Shown one piece after another: positions 7,990 through 16,603 of a stretch of 64,000 nt of DNA; the stretch's first letter is position 1; the number at the start of each line of letters is the position of its first letter. Made by a program: the position numbers and the translations under genes. This DNA comes from Paenibacillus amylolyticus (lineage in GTDB: Bacteria; Bacillota; Bacilli; Paenibacillales; Paenibacillaceae), in contig NZ_RIAS01000001.1 of assembly GCF_003719335.1 (NCBI RefSeq), positions 372,001 through 436,000 on the forward strand. Direction: 5' to 3'. The notes below the pieces were generated by a model. That model saw nothing but the letters and a program-made list of their open reading frames with translations, had not been told where the DNA came from and did not search any database.

Positions 7990-8061
7990 TAGGACGAGTG
8001 GGGATCGAACCCACGACCCTTACCCTGTCAAGATAATGCTCTCCCGCTGAGCTATCGCCCT
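7990..8061 (-). tRNA. tRNA-Val (GAC)
   Basis: The 72-nt cloverleaf on the minus strand starts AGGGCGATAGCTC. The anticodon arm is TTATC-TTGACAG-GGTAA (anticodon GAC) and the T arm GTGGG-TTCGATC-CCCAC. The acceptor pairs AGGGCGA with TCGTCCT, including an A1-U72 pair and a G4-U69 wobble. No CCA is encoded. The element's integrase lies on its 3' side, so the 3' half is probably the att core. Confidence 0.9.
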
Positions 8062-8072
8062 TCATTAACTAG

Positions 8073-8101
8073 ATTATATACAGTTACAATTTTTGATTCA
8101 A
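8073..8101 (-). promoter_or_regulatory. Promoter of tRNA-Val
   Basis: On the minus strand TTGAAT (8096-8101), a 17-bp spacer and TATAAT (8073-8078) sit about 12 bp before the tRNA 5' end, a near-consensus vegetative promoter. Confidence 0.75.
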
Positions 8102-8252
8102 TTTGCCGCCTCACATATAAATCAAAACCAATGAAGTAACAGTATCATACCAAGTAAACGTGTTCATTGTCAATCATTAATTGGTTTTAAATCATCCATA
8201 TTGGAGCACAATAATGGAAAGCTTACAATATTCTGCAATAGGAGAATGTATA

Positions 8253-8537
8253 GTGATGATGAATAAAAATACTGACCAATCGCTTAATCCACGCCATAAC
8301 AATAAACAACTCAACAAATACTGGAAGCTAACTGCTACTCATGTTGCTACTTTGCTCCTTCTCGCCTTTACCTTGACTGGCTGCAGGCTGGAACGGGACG
8401 AGCATACGGTACAATTTCAGCAATTGCAACAACCGAATCAACAAAATGAATCGCTGCCTGTCTGGATGGACGTCTACTCAAAATCCGTAAATCAAGAGGT
8501 ATACTCCCCTCAGGGAAACAGTGAAGTTTTGCCTTAA
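8253..8537 (+). CDS. Small lipoprotein of unknown function
   Basis: About 94 residues. A hydrophobic stretch VATLLLLAFTLTGC ends in a lipobox (LTGC), so the mature lipid-anchored part is about 48 residues and Gln-rich. GGAG at 8241-8244 favours GTG 8253 or ATG 8256; the longer reading from 8181 has no ribosome site. No domain is recognised. Confidence 0.6.
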   Translation: MMMNKNTDQSLNPRHNNKQLNKYWKLTATHVATLLLLAFTLTGCRLERDEHTVQFQQLQQPNQQNESLPVWMDVYSKSVNQEVYSPQGNSEVLP

Positions 8538-8655
8538 GTAGCAACGTCGGATCTAAAGCCTATACCAAGAACATTTATCCACTTGTATTGGTCTGTTTAA
8601 GTTTGTTAATCATGGATTAACGTTGTCCCAGACCATAACCATCTGGACCATATTC

Positions 8656-8769
8656 TCACTCTTCTTCATCCCATTTGCGTGAGTATGCCTTCTTGGTTAC
8701 ATAGTATAACAAAGCGATCATGCCTGCCGACATAAGCAATGTAATGGTCATAATAGCCGCCATTCCCAT
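8656..8769 (-). CDS. 37-aa membrane miniprotein
   Basis: Starts MGMAAIMTITLLMSAGMIAL and ends KKAYSRKWDEEE. It has one transmembrane helix followed by a charged cytoplasmic tail. A very strong ribosome site (GGGGGAGG) stands 7 nt before the ATG at 8769. Coding potential is supported by the ribosome site, the single-helix pattern and clean termination. No function is known to me. Confidence 0.65.
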   Translation of the reverse strand: MGMAAIMTITLLMSAGMIALLYYVTKKAYSRKWDEEE

Positions 8770-8884
8770 GATTCATCCTCCCCCAAAGCCCCAATATCTA
8801 CCAAACTTAACTATACAGGAAAAGCATTTTTTTGTATAATGCAGTCTGAACTTGTGCGCATGGAGCAGAAAGAAGGAATCGAAT

Positions 8885-9328
8885 TTGGCAGCAGAGATTA
8901 GTTATGTCACGACAGAAGAAGAATTGAAGCAGGCTCTTGGGATCCGCCGTCAGGTTTTTGTCATGGAGCAACAAGTGCCCGAAGAACTTGAAATAGATCA
9001 ATACGATGTTATCAGTCCTGATGTGCATCATGTATTGCTTCATACCGATGGGCAGGCTGTCGCAACAGGTCGTTTGATTTATTACAGCAAAGATACCGCC
9101 AAAATGCAGCGAATTGCTGTACTGGAGTCCTACCGTTCGTTCGGGTATGGACGTGTGCTTCTGTTAGCGATGGAGGAGCTTGCTCGTGAGCTTGGATTAA
9201 CCTATTCGCTCCTGGATGCCCAGTGTCAGGCGCAGAAATTTTACGATAAACTCGGTTATGAAGTGATTTCGGAAGAACCTTTTTACGATGCCGATATTCT
9301 ACATGTCCGTATGAGAAAAAGCTTGTAG
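8885..9328 (+). CDS. GNAT-family N-acetyltransferase (YjcF/ElaA-like)
   Basis: About 147 residues from TTG 8885, which has AAGGA 7 nt upstream. The fold signatures of acetyl-CoA-dependent N-acetyltransferases are visible: IRRQVFVMEQQVPEELE near the N-terminus, GRLIYY, IAVLESYRSFGYGRVLL (the CoA-pyrophosphate loop, RxxGxG) and AQKFYDKLGYEV. The N-terminal pattern matches the YjcF/ElaA group, whose substrates are poorly known. Confidence 0.85.
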   Translation: MAAEISYVTTEEELKQALGIRRQVFVMEQQVPEELEIDQYDVISPDVHHVLLHTDGQAVATGRLIYYSKDTAKMQRIAVLESYRSFGYGRVLLLAMEELARELGLTYSLLDAQCQAQKFYDKLGYEVISEEPFYDADILHVRMRKSL

Positions 9329-9479
9329 GCCAGTAGCACAACTCGACAACACAGGCACTACATCCATTACACGCTATTCTCGGAATGTGGAATATTGCAA
9401 AGAATGCATACTTCTCTCCAATTCGGACAGGCTAACAAGGTACACCTATTCCCATTTGGTCATAGAAGGAGAGTGTGAC

Positions 9480-9719
9480 ATGATGGATCAAACAACACGC
9501 GAAACGTTCACAGCAGTACAAAAGAATGGTGACGGTGACTTGACCGCCTTCCAGACATCGACAGGCCGTATTCTGGATTATCAGCAAGCTCTGAACGAAG
9601 TGAAATCCGGGGCAATCGCTGGTGTGAATGTATTCAAAGGCAAGGATGGAGAAATGTATATTCGCGGTGATGCCGACGGCGACCCTACTAACAATCTTGA
9701 CCAGCTTCCAAATTTTTAA
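9480..9719 (+). CDS. DUF3892 protein
   Basis: A 79-residue soluble protein beginning MMDQTTRETFTAVQKNGDGD. It fits the DUF3892 pattern of a short beta-rich protein with an acidic NGDGD and a terminal DADGDPTNNLDQLPNF. Start chosen at 9480 after AAGGAGAG. Function unknown. A strong terminator follows 20 bp later, so it is monocistronic. Confidence 0.75.
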   Translation: MMDQTTRETFTAVQKNGDGDLTAFQTSTGRILDYQQALNEVKSGAIAGVNVFKGKDGEMYIRGDADGDPTNNLDQLPNF

Positions 9720-9738
9720 AAATGTATTCACCATACAG

Positions 9739-9766
9739 CGCCAATCCTTACGGATTGGCGTTTTTG
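9739..9766 (+). terminator. Terminator after DUF3892 gene
   Basis: CGCCAATCC and GGATTGGCG form a 9-bp stem with loop TTAC, followed by TTTTT. Confidence 0.85.
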
Positions 9767-9823
9767 CTGTAACTTCTGCAAAAGTCTGTTACACCTAGCC
9801 GTACTACGGAACTTTCCGATGGG

Positions 9824-10105
9824 TCAGTAATCCGTAAAATATTTTACCGCACTGCCAGCAGGCTGTGCTTTTCGCACAGGCTTAGCTTCCTGCTCCCAGG
9901 CCTGCAAAATTTGTATACTTTCCAGCGTAGATGGTTGGGGCCAGAAGATATATCCTTTCTGTTCAAGCGCCTGTAGTGACTCCCGAATGTGCGCCGGGTT
10001 GCGCCCTGTCTTGGTTTCCAGTTCATCCATACGTGGAATTCGACGTTGCTGACCTGCATAGTTGACAATAATGCGCAGAATTTTACGTTCAAAGTCGTTC
10101 AGCAT
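9824..10105 (-). CDS. LexA-N-terminus-like winged helix protein, SOS-controlled
   Basis: A 93-residue protein whose first 65 residues resemble the winged-helix DNA-binding domain of LexA (ERKILRIIVNYAGQQRRIP, then ETKTGRNPAHIRESLQALEQKGYI). The LexA peptidase domain is absent. It overlaps the end of the upstream 75-aa gene by 17 nt, so both are made from the promoter with LexA boxes at about 10355. It may compete with or modulate LexA, or act on a separate target. Confidence 0.7.
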   Translation of the reverse strand: MLNDFERKILRIIVNYAGQQRRIPRMDELETKTGRNPAHIRESLQALEQKGYIFWPQPSTLESIQILQAWEQEAKPVRKAQPAGSAVKYFTDY

Positions 10106-10316
10106 ACTTCAATTCTCCCTTCCGATTCCGATCCGTTACAGGGCGCCATGCCAGAATATTTTGCTCCAGAAAAGTCCGGGGTACCCCTTCCATGCCATCA
10201 GATGCCCGGATTACTCCGCCTCGCATGCTGTTGATTCGAATCTGCCGCTGCGTAATCTGTCCCGCACGATCCATGTACACAAGCTCCACCATCTGGCCAA
10301 CATACTTCCCTAGCAT
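10089..10316 (-). CDS. 75-aa small beta-rich (WYL/SH3-like) protein, SOS-controlled
   Basis: Starts MLGKYVGQMVELVYMDRAG at 10316, where GGAGG lies 8 nt upstream. The pattern V-x-L-V-Y-x-D-x-x-G-x-x-x-x-R-x-I, with a later RTFLEQNILAW, recalls the small SH3-like barrel core of WYL domains, which bind nucleic-acid ligands and regulate DNA-damage responses. The likeness is weak and by eye. It is the first gene of a two-gene operon preceded by two LexA-box-like sites. Confidence 0.6.
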   Translation of the reverse strand: MLGKYVGQMVELVYMDRAGQITQRQIRINSMRGGVIRASDGMEGVPRTFLEQNILAWRPVTDRNRKGELKYAERL

Positions 10317-10333
10317 GATCATCCCTCCAATAA

Positions 10334-10384
10334 GAACATTTGTTTGTATTCATTATTATATGCGAACATAAGTTCTTTATTCAA
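10334..10384 (-). promoter_or_regulatory. SOS promoter with two LexA (DinR) boxes
   Basis: On the minus strand TTGAAT (10379-10384) and TATAAT (10355-10360) are separated by 18 bp. The palindrome CGAACATAAGTTC (core GAAC-N4-GTTC at 10364-10375) fills that spacer. A second near-match, GAACATTTGTTT, lies at 10334-10345 downstream of -10. The Bacillus LexA consensus is CGAACRNRYGTTYC. Position within the promoter makes repression by LexA very plausible. Confidence 0.8.
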
Positions 10385-10412
10385 TAACAATAAAAGGAAT
10401 TTCAAAAAAATA

Positions 10413-10452
10413 AAAAACCAGACATACTCCGGGCAAGACGGAAGTCTGGTTC
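10413..10452 (-). terminator. Terminator after the DUF3889 gene
   Basis: CCAGAC and GTCTGG pair around an inner CCG/CGG stem, followed on the minus strand by a T-rich tract. Confidence 0.65.
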
Positions 10453-10532
10453 TTCAGGTGAAGATCGAATATTGAAGGTGACTGGCCATTTACTCTAAGC
10501 ACAATGAGAATAAGAATCTGGTACCCCATCGG

Positions 10533-10862
10533 CTAGTGTCGGTCTGATTCAGAAAATTGAACTGTTTTTAACTGTTGCGTATTCGGATTAAAATCCACAT
10601 TAACATAGACAGCAAATTGCTTGCCGTCTTTGGCACGAACCCACAGCTTGAACTGCTCTCTGGACTGATTCGCGCTAAGTGACGAGCGGCCGATATGTTT
10701 GTAATCCAGGATGTCGACATTGTACTTCGTTTGGGTTTCCTTCACGGCGATGATGCCCCACTTCGCATAATCCGGAATGTTGCTGCTTGCTGCCGAAACG
10801 GTCGTTGGGATGCCTGCAAAACCTAGAACAAGTGTTAATATCGATATCATAAGCACTCTCAT
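10533..10862 (-). CDS. Secreted DUF3889 (YqzG-like) protein
   Basis: About 109 residues from the ATG at 10862 (AAGGAG 8 nt upstream). A signal peptide runs to about residue 25 (VLGFAGIPTTVSAAS), then a single small domain with IPDYAKWGIIAVKETQTKY, matching the pattern of Bacillus YqzG/DUF3889 proteins. Exported, function unknown. Confidence 0.8.
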   Translation of the reverse strand: MRVLMISILTLVLGFAGIPTTVSAASSNIPDYAKWGIIAVKETQTKYNVDILDYKHIGRSSLSANQSREQFKLWVRAKDGKQFAVYVNVDFNPNTQQLKTVQFSESDRH

Positions 10863-10919
10863 GCATTTCACTCCTTGGGAGAATGTGTTTGCTGATATCG
10901 TGCCCGTTCGGATTACATT

Positions 10920-11234
10920 TTACACCCAGATTCGAAAAATCCAGACCGCTGGCAACAGCCAAAATGGAACAACCGGCATCAGTTTAACCAACGGATCAAC
11001 CCCGGAAGTATTACTAAAGCTCATCCCCCAATCCCCGGAAAGAAAATGCTGCTGTGCCCGGGACTCTTCTGTAGGCTCTAAACCATACTTCTCCATAAGT
11101 ATTTGCCTTGTCTGTTCATCCACCTGAACATCATTACCCACACCGCTTGCCGACACATGTGCACTGTTTATGTAAGTTAACATTATGATTAAACTCATCA
11201 TTAAAGATATGATATGGAACGATCTAGATTTCAT
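10920..11234 (-). pseudogene. Short exported ORF resembling the start of a peptide-type ABC permease
   Basis: 104 codons from the ATG at 11234. One N-terminal hydrophobic helix is followed by QILMEKYGLEPTEES and HFLSGDWGMSF. These recall the segment after the first helix of Opp/Dpp-type permeases (KYGL...GDWGxSF), which are normally about 300 residues. The remaining helices are missing. It may be a truncated permease relic or an unrelated small exported protein; I favour the relic only weakly. Confidence 0.35.
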
Positions 11235-11526
11235 ATGTCTGTATTCCTTCCTTTCTACTTCGAATCCATGACCAAAGATCAGCGTAACACATAGAACAAC
11301 TTGTATGATTGTACATAATATTTGTGAAAATGGAAATACCAAACGGTGAACCATTCACCACGTTCTTCAAACATTCGTAGCAGATAGTACATGCCCCTTT
11401 AGACCCATTTCATAGTTTATCTGTTTAAAAAATCCATAGACCGTGTAATGGGCCTTGACTGACCAAGCTGAATCCAACGTCCGCCCAAGTCCATTTTCAC
11501 ACCATATTCGAGGAGGTTATATCTGC

Positions 11527-12429
11527 ATGTTCAAACGTCTGGATGAAATTTTGATTGAAATTCCCAACGTCGAAAAGCCTGATCCCAATGCAGCAGCAGC
11601 CATACAGGAATTGCTTGGTGGTAAATTTGGAGAAATGTCTACCCTGAACAACTACCTCTACCAATCCTTTAATTTTCGCTCCAAAGAAAAACTAAAACCA
11701 TTCTACGACCTCGTCATGAGTATTACGGCCGAAGAATTAGGACACGTTGAGCTGGTATCCCATGGGATTAACCATTGTCTCCGAGGATCAACCGAATATA
11801 AAGAACCTGATCAGACACCGCTGGGTTCCGTCAAGGATGCAAGACTGTCGTATCATTTCCTGGCAGGCGCACAAGGCGCGATGCCTTTTGATTCGATGGG
11901 CAATCCGTGGACAGGCGCCAATGTCTTCAACAGTGGCAATCTGGTCGAGGATTTGTTGCATAATTTCTTCCTCGAATGTGGGGCACGTACGCACAAGATG
12001 AAAGTATACGAAATGACCGATCATCCTGCCGCCCGCGAAGTTGTCGGTTTCCTGCTCGTGCGCGGCGGTGTGCACGTGGTGGCCTATGCTAAAGCCATTG
12101 AAATTGCGACAGGTGTCAATGTGACCAAATTGATCCCGATCCCTTCTCTGGATAACAAAGCCTTCAACGAGGCTCGCAAATACGAAGAAAAAGGCGTTCA
12201 CACCAAGCTGTACACTTACAGCGATAAAGACTTCAATGCCATCGACCAGATCTGGAAAGGCACGCATCCCGAAGATGGACAACCTCTGGAAGTCATTCAG
12301 GGCATCCCTCAAGGCTTTCCTATTCCGGAAGCTCCGGCGGTGGAAGAAGAGTTTGCGCCAGGCATCTCACACGAAGACTTCAAGGAGATTGCTCGTCGTC
12401 TCAAAATGGCGGGGAATATTGCGGATTAA
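11527..12429 (+). CDS. Manganese (non-heme) catalase
   Basis: A 300-residue protein that disproportionates hydrogen peroxide at a dimanganese centre. Ligand residues fit the family: Glu36 in GKFGEMSTLNNY, Glu70 and His73 in TAEELGH, then a Glu in FFLECGARTHK and a His in RGGVHVVAY. The ATG at 11527 follows GAGGAGG; upstream in-frame sequence has no ribosome site. Related proteins include spore-coat CotJC, but this one is free-standing and full length. A bidirectional terminator lies downstream. Confidence 0.92.
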   Translation: MFKRLDEILIEIPNVEKPDPNAAAAIQELLGGKFGEMSTLNNYLYQSFNFRSKEKLKPFYDLVMSITAEELGHVELVSHGINHCLRGSTEYKEPDQTPLGSVKDARLSYHFLAGAQGAMPFDSMGNPWTGANVFNSGNLVEDLLHNFFLECGARTHKMKVYEMTDHPAAREVVGFLLVRGGVHVVAYAKAIEIATGVNVTKLIPIPSLDNKAFNEARKYEEKGVHTKLYTYSDKDFNAIDQIWKGTHPEDGQPLEVIQGIPQGFPIPEAPAVEEEFAPGISHEDFKEIARRLKMAGNIAD

Positions 12430-12531
12430 GAAAACGTATCTCGATCGCCCTTGCAGTGATTGTTAGCAGGATGTATGCAATTTTTTAGCAGGTTGATTTC
12501 CCTATAATTGTAGTTAGCCTATGTGAAAAAA

Positions 12532-12585
12532 AGCCCTCAAACTCTACTGCTCGAATGCAGTAAAGGTCTGAGGGCTTTTTTCCCA
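12532..12585. terminator. Bidirectional terminator
   Basis: AGCCCTCA and TGAGGGCT pair around an inner TACTGC/GCAGTA stem, with A and T runs on either side. It separates the convergent catalase and DUF5071 genes. Confidence 0.85.
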
Positions 12586-12588
12586 CGA

Positions 12589-12972
12589 CTATAACCGGTT
12601 CAGCATAGGTACGATGACTTCATCCAGTTCCTCAAGTATCTCGCTATCCGTGGGACATTCTATGATTCTTTCTAAATTAGGTTTTAACATACGCAGACAT
12701 TCTAAAGGTAATCGAGAGATTAGCCCAGTCAGCATAAAATACTCCCACTGCGGGTCTCTCGTTTGAAATGAATATTGAATATGAGGAATCAATTCGTCTC
12801 CGAATCTTAAAAGTAAGTCCTCAACGGGCTTTGAAATCGGCCAATTCCCATCCTGCAACCACTCCATAAGTTCGGGTAAAATATCTCTCAGTTCATCATT
12901 ACTCCGTTTGGCAAGCTTCTCTACAGATTCGACATCAAATTTATCTTTAGGTAACATCGTTCTGATATGCAT
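12589..12972 (-). CDS. DUF5071 protein (immunity-like)
   Basis: A 127-residue all-helical protein beginning MHIRTMLPKDKFDVESVEKL, with LPELMEWLQDGNWPISKP, the pattern of DUF5071. GGAGG precedes the ATG. Such proteins are frequent beside polymorphic-toxin immunity genes; here a barstar-type protein lies 200 bp upstream and no toxin is present. Role as an orphan immunity protein is inference. Confidence 0.75.
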   Translation of the reverse strand: MHIRTMLPKDKFDVESVEKLAKRSNDELRDILPELMEWLQDGNWPISKPVEDLLLRFGDELIPHIQYSFQTRDPQWEYFMLTGLISRLPLECLRMLKPNLERIIECPTDSEILEELDEVIVPMLNRL

Positions 12973-13171
12973 CCATTATTCCTCCTCAGGAATTTTCACA
13001 CCATGCCTATGCTCCATTCTCCATCACAGTTCTGATCATACCAATGTTGAAGCCATGTTGAAGAACAATTCAATCTCTTAGACGTTTTGAATGATGAAAC
13101 AATTCACTTGCCCCGTTCGGGTTGTAGGTTTATGTACTAACTATTATTGATCACCTATGGTTCTTATAAGA

Positions 13172-13930
13172 TCAACTATAGACTAACGTTACATTTCCAT
13201 CCGCTAGCACTTCTTTTAACTGTTGAAAATACCCCTCATTTGAACACCATTCATGATCTATATTTTGAAGAACAATCACAAATGGTGCTATAGCTCCAAA
13301 TCCGCCACACAGGCAGTCCGCCAAACTATCCAAGTTAAATCCATAGTATCCCCCTGGACCGTTAACAGCTTCACCTAATGCACAATAAAAAGAAGCGGAG
13401 TCTTTTATGTTAGTCGCATCAATGTGATATATGCCATTCTGTCGCTCATGAGAATGAAGCCGGATGCCTCGATATAATCGGGCAACTTCTAGCCATCCGA
13501 TTTGTTGTTTTGGAGATAGTCCCACCCATTCGTTCGTTTTAGTTAGAGGTTTTCTTCGCATATTCCAAATGAACAGACTCTCTTCTGTTGCCACTGGGAA
13601 CAAATCCCCAACCAGTTCAAACTGTGTTAAAACTTCATCCAATTCTGTAAGTCGATCATATGAACGAGATTCTCTGAGTACAAAATAATATGATCCTATC
13701 GGATTTTCTTCGTGATCAAGAATAGTGATCTCTATATTGTTAATACTAATCTTTTTCTCCTTACAATACGCTACAAACTCATCGTTATATCGAAAATGAA
13801 TTAACGTTATTTTATGAAAGTCCTCATCACCGACGGTTTCGATAAGGTTTCCAGTCAATCCAACCAAATCCAAGGATTTTCCAATGGTCAAACCACTCTC
13901 ATCATCAACTAAAGAATACCGATTAATCAT
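13172..13930 (-). CDS. Barstar-domain protein with extra N-terminal domain
   Basis: 252 residues. The last 95 (YHIDATNIKDSASFYCALGEAV, GGYYGFNLDSLADCL, FVIVLQNIDHEW) match the barstar RNase-inhibitor fold, including the GxNLDSLxDCL helix that plugs a barnase active site. Residues 1-150 form another domain I do not recognise, perhaps an immunity module in its own right. No barnase-like toxin is nearby. It is probably an orphan immunity gene against rivals' toxins. Confidence 0.78.
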   Translation of the reverse strand: MINRYSLVDDESGLTIGKSLDLVGLTGNLIETVGDEDFHKITLIHFRYNDEFVAYCKEKKISINNIEITILDHEENPIGSYYFVLRESRSYDRLTELDEVLTQFELVGDLFPVATEESLFIWNMRRKPLTKTNEWVGLSPKQQIGWLEVARLYRGIRLHSHERQNGIYHIDATNIKDSASFYCALGEAVNGPGGYYGFNLDSLADCLCGGFGAIAPFVIVLQNIDHEWCSNEGYFQQLKEVLADGNVTLVYS

Positions 13931-14080
13931 CTAGTTTATAAGCTCCTTTAAAATGGTGTGAATATTTCTGGAACATCAAACTCAAGCGAGCCCTTCCTTA
14001 ATTCGCAACTTTCTTCAAAATACGAAGTGTTTTGAACGAACAATTAACCATATCCATAACAACTCCAAATGATCTATCCA

Positions 14081-14401
14081 TCACTTCCTTTTCCCACGCC
14101 ACCAATACCTTCCCCACACGCCCACCACACCACACAACAGCAGCGCACAGTATGCCCAAGCAAACAGCATGGCAAGCCCTAACCCGATGTTGGCATCCAA
14201 ACGTTCATCGGTAATGTAGGTATACAATGCAAACGTAAGCGGCACAGCGCCGATGATAAAAAGTCCCATAAACCAGCCAACCAAGTTTCGGGAGCTATAG
14301 CCCTTATTTTTCCCCATCAAATTACGAATCCCCAGTAATAACAACGATAAAATCAAAATAAAACCGAGACAGGTAAGTAGTATTTTAGCCAGATCTGACA
14401 T
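14081..14401 (-). CDS. Small membrane protein, three helices
   Basis: 106 residues from the ATG at 14401 (GGAGGGG upstream). Three hydrophobic helices: ILLTCLGFILILSLLLLGI, the region around WFMGLFIIGAVPLTFALY, and LGLAMLFAWAYCALLLCGVV. A basic C-terminus follows (WWRGKRK). No family recognised. Confidence 0.65.
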   Translation of the reverse strand: MSDLAKILLTCLGFILILSLLLLGIRNLMGKNKGYSSRNLVGWFMGLFIIGAVPLTFALYTYITDERLDANIGLGLAMLFAWAYCALLLCGVVGVWGRYWWRGKRK

Positions 14402-14835
14402 GTCGTTCCCCTCCAACGTTCCATTTTCACCAGATGATATGCATGAAGGTTCCTAATCATGTACCAGTTGAACCAATCATACACTCCAACGATAGCTTTG
14501 CCCATCATTACCCATTTCGGTGGTATGTGATCGTACTTTTCCCCCTCTAAAAAAAAAGACCACCGCCCTGACTCCTTCCAAGTCATGGACGATGGCTAAT
14601 TTCTAAACTCCAGTGTACTACGTATTACGTATCCCCAAACGTTTTACAGCTTTATCTTGTTATATTCCTAGCACTTTGTCACAAACATAATCTCTTGTAC
14701 CTGTATACCGTCCTGATCCGATACGTTGTACATTACTCTAAACACCAACCTGATTACGTTAAACTTCCACGCCACTTCAATCGAAACTTCTTAGCGTTTA
14801 GGCTTAAACTTTAGGCCAAAGCAACGGACTCTGCC

Positions 14836-16551
14836 TTATGCACCAAACTGCGCATAGTGCAGGCGGCTGTAGATGCCGCCCGAAGCAAGCAGTTCCTCAT
14901 GACGTCCCTGCTCCGTGATGCCTTGCTCGGCCACGACCACGATGCGGTCTGCGTTTTTGATCGTCGCCAGCCTGTGGGCAATGACCAGTGTGGTGCGACC
15001 TTCGGACAGCTCCGCAAGGGATTGCTGGATTGCAGCTTCCGTCTCGGTGTCGAGTGCAGACGTCGCTTCATCCAGAATCAGAATCGGAGGATTTTTCAGG
15101 AACATGCGAGCAATGGATAACCGTTGCTTCTGTCCCCCAGACAGCTTCACGCCGCGTTCGCCAATCAGTGTATCCAGCCCTTCCGGCATGGATAGAATCA
15201 AAGATTCCATCTGGGCCCGACGAGCCGCCATCCAGATTTCTTCTTCCGATGCATCCAGCTTGCCGTACGCAATATTTTCCCGAATCGTACCATCGAAGAG
15301 GAACACATCCTGCTGCACGATCCCGATCTGGCTGCGCAAGGAATCCAGTGTCATGTGCTGAATATCCTGACCATCAATCGTGATGCGCCCTTCCAGCACA
15401 TCATAGAATCGTGGCAGCAGACTGCAGAGCGTTGTTTTCCCCGCCCCCGACGGACCGACCAGAGCTACGGTTTCACCGGCACGAACACTGAGATCGATAC
15501 CCTGAACGACTGGCTCCTGATCCGAATAACCGAAAGTCACTCGCTCGTAACGAATGTCTCCACGTAGATGGGATACCGGAACAGCATTAGGGCGGTCCTG
15601 GACATCCGGCTCCATATCAAGCAGGTCCGTATAACGTTTGAAACCTGCAATGCCTTTAGGATAAGTCTCAATAACCGAATTGATCTTCTGAATGGGTGTC
15701 AGGAATACATTGGACAACATAATAAAGGCAATAAACTCACCATAGGTCATGCTGCCGTTAATCACAAACCACGTTCCGCATACGAGTACAAACAACGATA
15801 CCAGCTTCATCAGCACGTAACTGATCGAAGAGTTCCAAGCCATAATTTTGTACGCGACCAGCTTGGTTTGACGGAAACGACCGTTGTTTACCGCGAATTG
15901 CGCTTTTTCATACTCTTCATTGGCAAAAGCCTGAACCACGCGAATACCCGTAATATTGTTTTCTACACGCGCGTTAAAATCGGCAATATCCCCGAACATT
16001 CGGCTGAAGGCTTTGGACATTTTGTTCCCGAAATACAAAGATAGATAGATAATAAGCGGCACAATGATAAATGTCAGAATCGCCAGATTCCCGTTAATGC
16101 TCATCATGATGCTAAATGCACCCACAAGCGTCATCACGGCAATAAATACGTCCTCGGGACCATGGTGGGCAATCTCACCGATATCCATCAGATCATTTGT
16201 CATACGGGATACGAGATGTCCGGTCTTCGTATTGTCAAAATATCGGAAGGATAACTTCTGCACATGGTTGAACAGATTTTTACGCATATCCGTTTCGATA
16301 TTAATCCCTAGCTTATGTCCCCAATAAGTAACTACGTAATTCAAGAATGAATTCAGCAGGTAAATACCCAGCAATGCAAGGCACGCCCATAAAATCCAGT
16401 CCCAGCGTCCACCTGGTAACAGATCATCCACAACCCGGTTCACAGCTAGCGGAAAAGCCAGCTCCAGCAATGCGACCAGAATTGCACAGCTAAAGTCCAG
16501 AATGAACAGCTTTTTGTACGGCCTATAATAGGCAAAAAAACGACGAAGCAT
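14836..16551 (-). CDS. ABC exporter half-transporter (MsbA/YgaD-like)
   Basis: 571 residues. An N-terminal six-helix exporter domain (about 1-310) is fused to an ATPase domain with Walker A VGPSGAGKTTLC, signature LSGGQKQRLSIARM, Walker B ILILDEATSALD and the switch His in VIAHRL. The substrate is unknown; the family exports lipids, drugs or peptides as homodimers. It is transcribed alone, separated by 50 bp from the iron permease genes. Confidence 0.9.
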   Translation of the reverse strand: MLRRFFAYYRPYKKLFILDFSCAILVALLELAFPLAVNRVVDDLLPGGRWDWILWACLALLGIYLLNSFLNYVVTYWGHKLGINIETDMRKNLFNHVQKLSFRYFDNTKTGHLVSRMTNDLMDIGEIAHHGPEDVFIAVMTLVGAFSIMMSINGNLAILTFIIVPLIIYLSLYFGNKMSKAFSRMFGDIADFNARVENNITGIRVVQAFANEEYEKAQFAVNNGRFRQTKLVAYKIMAWNSSISYVLMKLVSLFVLVCGTWFVINGSMTYGEFIAFIMLSNVFLTPIQKINSVIETYPKGIAGFKRYTDLLDMEPDVQDRPNAVPVSHLRGDIRYERVTFGYSDQEPVVQGIDLSVRAGETVALVGPSGAGKTTLCSLLPRFYDVLEGRITIDGQDIQHMTLDSLRSQIGIVQQDVFLFDGTIRENIAYGKLDASEEEIWMAARRAQMESLILSMPEGLDTLIGERGVKLSGGQKQRLSIARMFLKNPPILILDEATSALDTETEAAIQQSLAELSEGRTTLVIAHRLATIKNADRIVVVAEQGITEQGRHEELLASGGIYSRLHYAQFGA

Positions 16552-16603
16552 GAACCTAGTCCCCCTTACGGCAATCCTCCGTCAATATGATGATGATTAC
16601 CTT

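Larger units (their letters stand above)
1..7990. mobile_element. Temperate phage-like integrated element, one arm, inserted at tRNA-Val
   Basis: The stretch has the order of a Gram-positive temperate phage early region: integrase, ImmA-like peptidase, repressor and opposing Cro-like gene, excisionase-like protein, ParB, ORF6C protein, replication initiator and helicase loader. It ends at the 3' end of a tRNA-Val gene, a common target of tyrosine integrases. The left end and any structural genes lie outside the window, so an intact prophage, a remnant and an integrative plasmid-like element cannot be told apart. The exact att core is not visible from one end. Confidence 0.8.

Noticed and set aside
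9012..9341. 109-codon minus-strand ORF
   Set aside because: Shadow of the GNAT gene.
14353..14586. 77-codon ORF MTWKESGRWSFFLEGEKYDH on the minus strand
   Set aside because: It overlaps the 14081 gene in another frame and has no ribosome site at its ATG. It might be a gene relic, but support is too weak to list.
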